Position numbers and translations under genes: made by a program. DNA of 58,745 bases, from positions 1-58,745 of the forward strand of contig JANQBS010000243.1 of NCBI GenBank assembly GCA_033085395.1, given 5' to 3'. This DNA comes from Xanthoparmelia taractica (Eukaryota; Ascomycota; Lecanoromycetes; Lecanorales; Parmeliaceae). Within the stretch, counting starts at the first letter, position 1, and each line of letters begins with the position of its first letter. The notes under the pieces were generated by a model. It was given only the letters and a program-made list of their open reading frames with translations, did not search any database and was not told the DNA's origin. Shown here in pieces: positions 49,210 to 58,745 of the stretch.

Positions 49210-52200
49210 AGTGCTTTACGCGAAGAGCTTTTTAGAACTTTAAGTAACGAAAGAAAATTCGCTCTTTTCACTCTTATCGATATTAGGCTTTTCTTTTAAC
49301 ATTTATATCGTAACTTATCTCACCTTTTCACGATCTAAGATAATCGATTTTATTTAAGATTATATTTTTAATAAAAAGAACTTTATATCTATTTAGCTCG
49401 AAAGATTCGATTATATTAAAAATAATTATTTAAAAAATTAATAATATAAGAAAATCTAGAGAGATAAGAAATAATATAATAATGGAAAATAATAAGAATA
49501 ATATAAAGTTATTAATAATTAATATTAAGATCTTAAAATAGAGGCGAGAATAATTAATATTAAGATCTTAAAATAGAGGCGAGAATAATTAAAGACCGCT
49601 ATTTTAAATAGATTAGTTATCTTTTTATTTATATAAATATACTCTTATTTTCTATTCTAAGTACGTTAAGTAATATTATTAAAAAGAAGTATTAATTCTA
49701 GCGTATAAATTAAGCGAGAATTATTAATTATTAATTTCTTAGAATTAAGAATTTATCGATCTCTTTTATTTATAAATAGTCTTACTTTAAAATAAAAAGC
49801 CCTTAATTAATCTCTAAAGCTTAACTTTATAAGTCGTTTTATACTCTTATATTAAATTCTATATAACGAATTAAATTAATTTTATTTACTTAAATAGTTA
49901 TAAGCTAATAATAGCTCAAATAATATTAATCTTTATTATTATTAGATTTAATCTCTAATGGGCAAGTTAAAAGATTATAATCTATAAATATAATAAGAGT
50001 ATCTAAATATTTCTATGTATATCGCGGCTTACTATAAATGTAGTAATTCTTTAAATTAGATTTGCTTTATTTGAAGAAGCGAGTTAAAGCTACGTGACGC
50101 GAATTAGATTATATATCTAATAGCACACGAATATAAATCTATTACGATCTTCGAGTCTATAAATATTATTAATAAAATAATATCGAGTTTAATATATAGA
50201 GATCTCGGCGAGTCTTAAAAATATACGATATTACTTATTTAAATTTATAAGTATCTTATTAATTCGAGACTTTTTTCACTTAGAATACTCGCTAATTTAG
50301 CTATATTAGATAACGTTTCTTTATTATTAATATTACGTCGCTCTCGCTTAATAGATTTAATATAATTTAAATAAGATCTTAATCGAGAAAGAGAATATTA
50401 AACGTAGACTCTAATAAGAGCGTGTTGGAAATTAATCGTGTAATCGCTAATCTCTTAAACTTATTTTTCTATGATCGTTATATAATAATTTTTATAGAAT
50501 ATTCGATAATAATAATAGACGAGAGTAATCTTATTAGCTATATCTTAGAGATTAATATATATACTTTAATATTAGTTTTACTATAGATCTATAATTATAA
50601 TTTTTAAGATTAACTAATCTCTTCGAAGATTAATACGCTTTTTATTTAATTTACTACTCTTTATATACGTGCTTTCTTTCTCAACGAGATACTTCTATTA
50701 TAGTTACTAATTTCATCTAATATAGTCGTCGGAATTATAATCTAATAAGAGAGATTTCATTAATAAATTAGTAAGCTATTATTTAATATTAATTAATTAA
50801 TAATAATATATTATTAGAATACTAAAGATTTCACACTTATATCGATTAATATCGATTATTCGTAATTAAAATTAATCGTATCTCTTTAAGATAAGTGAAA
50901 GTTATATAAAAAAATTATAACGAAAGCATATAAAGATTAGATTAAGTATACTCTATAAGAAAGTTTAGAAATAATCGATTTGCTCTCGAAAAGTATTTTT
51001 AATAAATACTAACGAAAGCATAGCTCTTATTATGTACTAAATCTATAATTCTCCAGAACTTCTTATTATAAGAACTTTTAAAATAATCGCTTTAAGATAT
51101 CGTTTTTTAACTTCTCTCGTTAATTAATATATTAAGCTTAAAAATATTCGCTTAATAATCGTTTTTCGCTATCGGCCTCTATAATATTTTATAATCTATT
51201 ATATTCGAGAAATTATTCGATGGCTAACTCGCGAAGATACTAATTATTTTATCTAGATTATAAATATAAGTTAAAGTAAGATAGATAGACGTAGAAAGAC
51301 TACGATTAACGATATTAAAAGAGTAAAAGTATATATTATTAATAATAGAGTAATATAAGATTAGCGTCGACGAGAAGATTAGTAAGCTAGGAATATAATA
51401 TAGAGTCTATTATCAAAAGGCGGAGAAGGGAATTTATAATCAAATGAAGTGTAATAACTAGATATCTAGATACGAGAAATAATACTATCTTTATATCTCT
51501 ATGCTAATAAAAAGCTATAATCGATAAAAATACTTTTAAGCTAAAAGATTTTATAAGTAATATTTATCTTCTTTATATTTAGATAAGAGACTATATCGAT
51601 TTAATTTATAAGAATAATAATCTTCGTAGATATAGAATAAATTAGAGAATAATTTGTAAAAGAGAGCGTTAAGATCTTGCTACTCTAGAAATTATTATAT
51701 TATTCGAGAAAACGCGCTAATTCGTCTTCGCTCTTTAATAACACTCTATAAAAAAATATTTATTAACTTATCGAGATAATAAACTACGAATTTTATATTT
51801 TTTCGATATCGATAATATAAGTAATAAAGATTCTTATTATTCTTATAATAGTCTACGATCTTATAATTTATTATAAATATAAGATCGCTAGAATAAACTT
51901 ATTTTAGCGTCTATATAATAACGTAATCTTAAAGATAATATCGAATATTATTCTTATAATATATCTTTTTATTCTAATATAGCGAAGTACTCGTTAGCTT
52001 AAAAAAAAAGCTAGAGATTAATAACGTAAAAATAATCGTTTAATTAAAGTCGTTATTCTACGATTATAAATAAGCGTATATTCGAAGCTCGTTTATATTA
52101 TTAATATTATCGATAGCGAGTGCACTATTTAATAGATAGATATTCGTTCGAAAGTATTAAGCTCTAAAGCCGTTATTTAAACGATTTCAAAGTTTTCTTT

Positions 52201-52740
52201 ATACGCTTTATTCGTCTAATAAAGATATAAATAATCGTTAAAATTGAGATATAAAATTATTTTAGATTATATATCGAAAGCTTATAATACGAGAAGACGA
52301 TTAATCTTAATTAATATTGGTGCTCGTATCTAAAGATACGATAATATCTAATTAATTATTTGATAGTTATATATATCGGCTTTTTTATAGATTCAAGTTA
52401 ATCGAATTATTATATTTTAAATCTTTATTTTAAAAGATATCTAAAATAAATATTTAAAGCGATTAAAAAAGTCTAAGATATATTAATAAAAGAGTATTAA
52501 TATATTAAAGAAAGACGCTATATTGACGTCGCCGAAGTTATTCTTTCGCTAAGATATATATATTAATTTCGAATCGAAGCTAAGGTGAAATAAACGTACG
52601 CTTCTTACACGTAGAGCTTATTATTAATCTTCGCTAGACGAAGATATCTATAATCTATATAATAATTAATATCGAAGTTAATAGTGTTCTTCTCGAGTTA
52701 GCTTATCGTAATCGATTTATCGAACGTTAATATTATTATA
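49210..52740. other. RIP-saturated block, no gene recognised
   Basis: Continuation of the sequence into which element A inserted. Except for the tandem duplication at 49517-49586, no repeat structure or protein motif could be named. Confidence 0.5.
49517..49586. repeat. Perfect 35-bp tandem duplication
   Basis: Units 49517-49551 and 49552-49586 are identical, each starting AATTAATATTAAGATC and ending GAGGCGAGAAT. Perfect identity within heavily mutated sequence suggests the duplication arose after the main RIP phase, by replication slippage, or is an assembly artefact. Confidence 0.92.
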
Positions 52741-54597
52741 ATTAAATAAGATTATAGACGAAGTATTCGAGATTATCGTAACTATTATAGCTATTTTTAT
52801 TATAATTTTGATAGATAAGTATTTAAATATTCGTTATCGAAGATTAAAGTATCTCTTTAAAGTGACTTTTAGAGCGACGATATTATAATAATTATTTAAT
52901 AGTTAATATTATAATAGATGATAAAGAAAATATTAAGAATCTTCTTTAGCATATAGATAAATGTTAAAGAATTTATAAATTAGATTATTAAATGTTTAAA
53001 TATACTTAATAACGTCTTATCGACGATAAAAGAGATTTAATATAATAAGCTCATCTATTAGAGTTATTAATAACTATCTTTTCGCGAATTAAGAAAGCTT
53101 ATCGAAACTTATTTCGAAAGTAATATCGAATAATTCTCGAATCGAATAATCGGGCTTAATAATATTTTATAAAATTCTTAAGAATTCGAGTAAGATAACG
53201 TCGCGAATTTTATCTTCGTCGATACTTAATATTCGTATATCGATTATAAATAACTTTAAGATAATTATAAGTCACTTAAAGAAATAGAGCGAGTAGCTCT
53301 CGAACTTATATATATACTTCGAATTTAATATTAGGTGATTAAAGATTCTAACGTAGATATCGCACACGCTATAATTATAGCTTAAGATATATTCTAATTT
53401 TCGCCGAAGATAGAAAAGATATATTTAATTACTATGAATTTTAGTTTATAAGATATTTATATTATCGAAATTATCGCGATATACGCTATTTATTATATTC
53501 TCGAAAATTTACATTATAAAGAACTAATTCGCTAGCCTATTTCTAATAATCTAATTATAATATAATATTAGAGATTACTTCTTTAATAAAAAGATAAGAA
53601 ATTAAATATAGAGGAGTTTATAGATATAATCGTAAACGAGTTCGAGATTAAACGCTTTCTTAGTTAATAATATAGATAAGAATCTATAAGCGACGAACTT
53701 ATAATATATCTCTTATAAATAAGCGTCGAATAAAATAATAAAAGCAAGATAGAACGATTAAATATTCTTATAAAGATTATATTACGTGTCGAGTTTAAGA
53801 AAGTTAATTAGATATTTTAAGAAATTAATCGAGATAGAATTTATAAATCGACTTAAGATTATATAATCGAATAATTTAATCTCGATTTGAGCTATATACT
53901 TTATAATTTTATTAAAGTATTACGTTAAATTAATAATTAAGAATAAATAGTCTATAGTTTACTTAATGTGACGAATTTTATTCGTTTATTATTAAATTAA
54001 CTCTTTTAGTGACCGATAACGCGTAAGAGAAAATATTTATTTATTCGCTAAATAAAGAACGATAATAAAGAAAAAGAAAATTATTATATTTAGTTGAAAA
54101 AGATTATAGTATAGATATTTTAACTTTAAAAGATTATACGTCGAACTTAATTTAGGCTTTACTTTTTATTTAACTATTATAACTTTAAGACGCGTTATAT
54201 AAAATTAATTTAAAGCTTACTCGAAAGCTATTTATATGCGAATTCTAGATATTATATTCTCGAAGTTATAGAAATCGTTCGTAAATAAATATAAGACGTC
54301 GATAAAGAGAGAGAGAAGACGCGCGTAAGCGACGTTATATAAGCTATTATTAGCGCTTAAGCTTTACTATAACAACTAAGACGAAGTCTTATAATATATA
54401 AATAACTCGAGTTATAAAGATATATTAAATAAATTACTTTTCGCGAAGAAGATCGAAAAGTTAGATTAAAGACTTAGCGTGTTCGCTCGTAAAGTAATTA
54501 GTCTCTTATAATATAATCTTTTAATATTATTTTAAGAAAATAGATCTCGAAGCGTAGATTCTTTACTTTTGTAATTAATAAATAAAATAAGAGATGA
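52741..54597 (+). pseudogene. Long frame-continuous coding relic, product unknown
   Basis: Reading in steps of three from 52741 gives about 619 codons without a frameshift. Interruptions are TAA/TAG, with TGA only at 54010 and at 54595. First codon positions are rich in G (many GAA, GAT, GAG, GTA, GCT), as in real genes. An ATG at 52918 is a possible start, and TGA at 54010 a possible true end, giving 364 residues. The part after 54300 is highly charged and coiled-coil-like (DKEREKTRVSD, then QLELQR and FREEDRKVRLKTQ). I recognise no domain. It could be Gag/ORF1 of an unidentified element or a captured host gene. Confidence 0.42.
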
Positions 54598-57500
54598 TCT
54601 TTATCGAGCTAAATTAATTAGCTTTAGCGATAATCTCGATAAGCGATTAATATTCTAAAGTATTACGTCGATAATATATATATAATTTAGTTAATTAATA
54701 TATTTATAAGAGCTTATAATTTCTTATAGGTGTAAACTCAAACGATCGAGTTATTAATATTACGATATCTTTTATTTATACGATAAAGATTTTACATCTA
54801 ATTATCGTTAAACTTCAATTATAATATATTTAAAGTCTTATTACTAGTTCTTCGAAGAGAATATTATAAATATAATAAAGATTATAACGTAGCTTTATAA
54901 TAATTAAAATTAGCGAGATCTATCTAAATTAACGTTACGTCTTCTATAAATTAATTAAGTATTTTATACGACGACTACGATATAAATTTATTATTGTAAA
55001 TTTACGATAGCTCGACTCTAAGAACGTTATTAAATTACTTAAAATCTTTTAATTAAAAGATTATTAAAGATTAGAATCTTAGAATTATATATCTATACTT
55101 ATTTCTTAGACGATTTTATATATGCTATTAAAGCTTTTATCGAGAGATTAATCGAGTCTTAATTTCTTAAATAAAGCGTTAGTTTAAGTAAATTCGTAAT
55201 ATAATTTAAAGTGTCTATATAATTACTATCGTATTAAGATTACGAAAAAGTATTTATACTCGAATAATAAGTAATAAATTATCGATCTCTATATTAATAG
55301 TGAAGTAATTCTATTCAATTTTAATAAATTACTTTAAATTTAAATAAAACGAAGATAAACGAGCTTCGAGAAGAGTATTTTAATGCGAAAAACTTCTATA
55401 ATAAAGATATATTTCGTTATCTTCGACGAGCTTATTTAATTAATAATACGTTTATTAAAGTAAAATAATTATTTAAATTATTAAAAATTAAAATTAGAGA
55501 TATTAATCTTCTAGAGAAGTGAGTCGCGAAGAATTCTTAAACTTAATATCTATAAAATATCTTTAATAACTTACTTTTCTTTATCGATCTATAATCGATC
55601 TTATAAATCGATATATTTTATAAATTACTCTCACTGCGATATCTCGAGATAAGCTTTCTTTTATTTATCTTAAGCTAGCGTTTATTAATAGCTTACTTAA
55701 GAAATAATAAGATATCTAACATAAATTAGAATTATATAAGAATATATAGTTAAAGAAGAGAAGAAGCTTCGATATTATTTAGATAAGGGCACGATCTTAA
55801 TATTAAAGAGATAATACTTAAAAGTATTCGCCGAGAATAAGCGTCTATTTTAAGAAAAGTAAATAGATATCTTCTCTATTATCTTTATCTCTCGAGTACG
55901 CTTTATATTAATACGCGTTTAAATAATCGATTATATAATATTATCTATTTATACTTTTCTCGAAGATACTAAATTACTCGAATCTTACGTTAAAATTATA
56001 AAAAAACTATTTTTTATAATCTATAGAATCTCGATCTTATAAAGGTTTAATCGATTATATAATAAATAGACGTTATAATTACTTTAGATTTCGAAAGCCT
56101 CTTATAATTAGAGGAAAGAAGCTTTAAGCGACGTAGTTTATAAAAATATATATTATTAGCTATAACTATACGTAATACGTTATTTCTCGGAAATAATTAA
56201 TTAATTTTTATAAAAAGATTCTTTAAGAGTAAGATCTTCTCTATTAAACGTAAAGCTTATCTAATAATATAGATTTATTACTCTTATTAAGACTTACGAT
56301 TATATCGAGATTAATAAAATCTATTATCGTGATAAAGAGGCGAATTATAAGATAACGTAGACTTTTCTATAATAGATGCGATCGCCTTAACTCTACGATA
56401 TTTCGATAAATATAAGAAATTTTATTTAGCAAGTAATAAATCTTTTAAATAAGAACTATATTTATTTTACGCACGATATCGAAGATATTAATTCTAGATT
56501 TATATTAGAATTATATAACGTTATATATAGACTCGATATTATTTTCCGCTATAATATACTCTTTAAGAAAGCGTTTCGAAAAGATTAAAAAGTATTATTC
56601 TTAATATACGTCGATTAGCGTTCGCAACGAGATTAGTAAAATAATATTAAGTCTTTTATAGTAAAATAAGATATTTTTTATAGATTCTTCGAATTCTTTA
56701 AAGATTATTTCGAGTCGTTACGCTTATAAAGTTAACGTAATTTATTAAAATCTCTTTATTATTACTCTATCGAGAATAATATATTTATTTTTATAAGATT
56801 TTTTAATATATTATTTATAGAAGAAGTAATAAAAATTATCTCTTAGAGAGAGATTTAATTTACGAATTTATCGTCGACTTAAATTAATTTAAATCTTTTA
56901 GTCTCGCTAATAATAATACTTCGTTTATCTATAAATCATAGAATTACTTTAATCGAAATAATACGTATTTTTAAAAAAAAAAATTAAAGATTAAATTTTA
57001 ATCGCATCGTGATCTTAAGATAAGAGTCTTCTAATATATTTATAGTCTTTTTCTTTAATTATTAAAATAAAAAAGATATCTTATAGATTTTATCATCTAT
57101 TAAAAAATATAAATATCTTATTTTAGATAAGAATCGTAATAAGAGAATAAAAATAACGAACGCTAAAAGTATTTTTAATAAAAATATCGTTCTAATAGAT
57201 AATTATAGCGTAATAATAACTTATAAGAAGACTTCTAAGAAACTCTAGTAATTAAATATAAAGGCGACTCTTATAGAAATATCTATATTAATTTAAATAG
57301 CAATAAGTTATTAAGTATAGTTTACGATATAAATATTCTTGAAATAAGATCGGCTTATTAAGACGTTAATACTTAAACTATTTTCTTAATCGCTTATATT
57401 TATCGAGTATCGCAGTCTTAATCTAAAAATTCTTCTTATTCTCGCTATCGTTATTACACTTACGATATAGTTTAAATAATTAATTATTCGTCTTCGAAAG

Positions 57501-58653
57501 TTTAATCTTCTTCTTATTAAGATTATAAAATATATTCTATTTCTCTCTTTTTAGTATCTCGATCGTAATCTTATTACTCTCTATTATATATTTATCTCTC
57601 TCTATACGAGCTTCGTATTTTATAATTATCTTTAACTCGCGATTTTTCTTAAGAAGTATCTTAAGCTTTATATTATTAGATATAGCGCCTATATTAAAAT
57701 TTATTAGATCGAACTAATTATATAGATCGATTAATCTTACGTATATCTTTCGCTTAAAGATTAAAGTCTTCGTTATCTAAGCGTGAATAGAGAGCTTATA
57801 CGTAAGAGATATTTTTACGTAATTATACTCTTCTTGCTTATACTATAAATACTATCGCTATTATTATAACTTCTCTTAAGCTTATTAAAGTATAATATTT
57901 AATTAAGCTAGATATATCTTAACTTAATTAATCTAAACGATTAATTGCTATATCGTGTAATAACTACGCTATAGCTTCTCGTTAAGATATTAATATTAAT
58001 TATATAAAGTATTAATATCGCGTATTAATATCGCTAAGAACTCTTTTTATAAATAAATAACGAATAAAGATTTAATAATTTAAGACTATTAGAAGAATAT
58101 TAGCGACTATCTTTAAATTAAGAAAGATTTATAAATTAATAAGATATATATTTTATCTGCGATATTAAAGATAGTTATTATATAAATTATAAGTTAATTC
58201 TAAAATATTATTTAATAAATTTTTAATAGAAAGATAATAAGAATCTTAAGAATAATAGTAATAGAGATAGGCGTAGTAAGTAATAAATCGAGGGATCGTG
58301 AATTAAATGTAAAATTAGCTTATATCGTATTCTATTAATTTTATTATAACGAAATATTATCGTTTTAAATAGCTTATAAATAATTCTAGAATTAATATAA
58401 CAAGTATTAGATTATATCTATTTACGATAAACTTTATATTCTTTATCTTAATTAAGCTACTATACTTCTTTAACTCTATTCTTTAGAAATTATTATCGCT
58501 ATCTTCTTCGCTACTTTTAATAGAGATAACGCTTTCTTTAGCGCTCGCGTTATAACTTATTAAGTTCTCCTTAGAAATCTATTTAAGATAGTATAACTTA
58601 ATAATTTAAACCTGCCTAGTCTAAGGAGTGAATATAATATTAGGGCTATAGAC
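54598..58653. other. RIP-saturated block with protein-like stretches, unidentified
   Basis: More than one frame gives protein-like text once TAA/TAG are read as Gln/Trp, for instance the plus strand at about 56280-56830. The evidence is weaker than for 52741-54597 because competing frames look equally good. The last 50 bases (58604-58653), ending at the TA target of the MITE, keep more CpC and GpG than the rest. Confidence 0.45.
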
Positions 58654-58655
58654 TA

Positions 58656-58745
58656 CGGGTCGGAAAGATGTGATATCTATTGAACATAGTCGTTTTCAAC
58701 TTTTTTTCAACTTTTTTTTAAAAATTATATCTTTTTAATCTATTT
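58656..58745 (+). mobile_element. Left-end fragment of the MITE, cut by the window edge
   Basis: After TA at 58654-58655 the sequence CGGGTCGGAAAGATGTGATATC follows, matching the first 90 bases of the complete copy (18849 onward) with a few transitions and a small shift in the T-run. The rest of the copy lies outside the window. Confidence 0.9.

Noticed and set aside
54598..58100. Further protein-like readings on the plus strand
   Set aside because: When TAA/TAG are read as Gln/Trp, several frames look equally good, so no single gene relic can be defended.
1..58745. CRISPR arrays, rRNA or tRNA genes, bacterial or phage systems
   Set aside because: No regularly spaced repeats with unique spacers, no tRNA or rRNA-like conserved blocks, and all recognisable elements are fungal-type transposons.
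1..58745. Whole window as one giant transposon between MITE ends
   Set aside because: The terminal fragments are a right half at the left edge and a left half at the right edge, the reverse of what ends of one enclosing element would show.

Overview
This window looks like a gene-free, very AT-rich block of transposon remains from a filamentous ascomycete with strong repeat-induced point mutation (RIP). Over most of it CpA/TpG and CpC/GpG are almost gone, while CpG and CpT/ApG survive. Every candidate frame is full of TAA and TAG. Remnants of fungal-type elements (chromodomain Gypsy retrotransposons and a TA-inserting MITE) fit that reading. I found no intact host gene, rRNA, tRNA or CRISPR array. 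The long open frames that exist are either relic transposon domains or chance.

Layout. Positions 1-80 are the right end of a 272-bp MITE. A complete copy lies at 18849-19120 and the left end of a third copy starts at 58656, so the window begins and ends inside the same repeat. Two LTR retrotransposons with clear boundaries are inserted in the older sequence: element B on the minus strand (19606-26726, TSD ATAAG) and element A on the plus strand (41710-49204, TSD ATTAT). Both are chromoviruses (Ty3/Gypsy with a C-terminal chromodomain) with the same order: Gag, glutamine-rich tail, C2H2-like finger, protease, reverse transcriptase, RNase H, integrase, chromodomain. They share a primer-binding site but have unrelated LTRs apart from the tips. 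In B, six anchors from Gag to chromodomain sit in one reading frame over about 5.7 kb, which points to a single Gag-Pol ORF. A has changed frame at least twice. Both have lost catalytic residues and are dead.

The remainder (83-18846, 19123-19600, 26732-41704, 49210-58653) is saturated with RIP. In it I can support a few islands that kept CpA/TpG (431-620, 4581-4640, 5217-5284, 29640-30095, 33391-33436, 36585-36660, 40236-40360), two frame-continuous relics of unknown coding sequence (about 31741-32751 and 52741-54597), a 10-bp minisatellite (29441-29580), a perfect 35-bp tandem duplication (49517-49586) and a spaced pair of ~145-bp direct repeats (34112-34548).

Overall the window behaves like constitutive heterochromatin, possibly pericentromeric or an AT-rich isochore. 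That last step is inference. I found no convincing undescribed functional system. The parts most worth following are the single-ORF chromovirus pair with its unusual finger, the multicopy TA-inserting MITE and the unidentified relic frame at 52741-54597.
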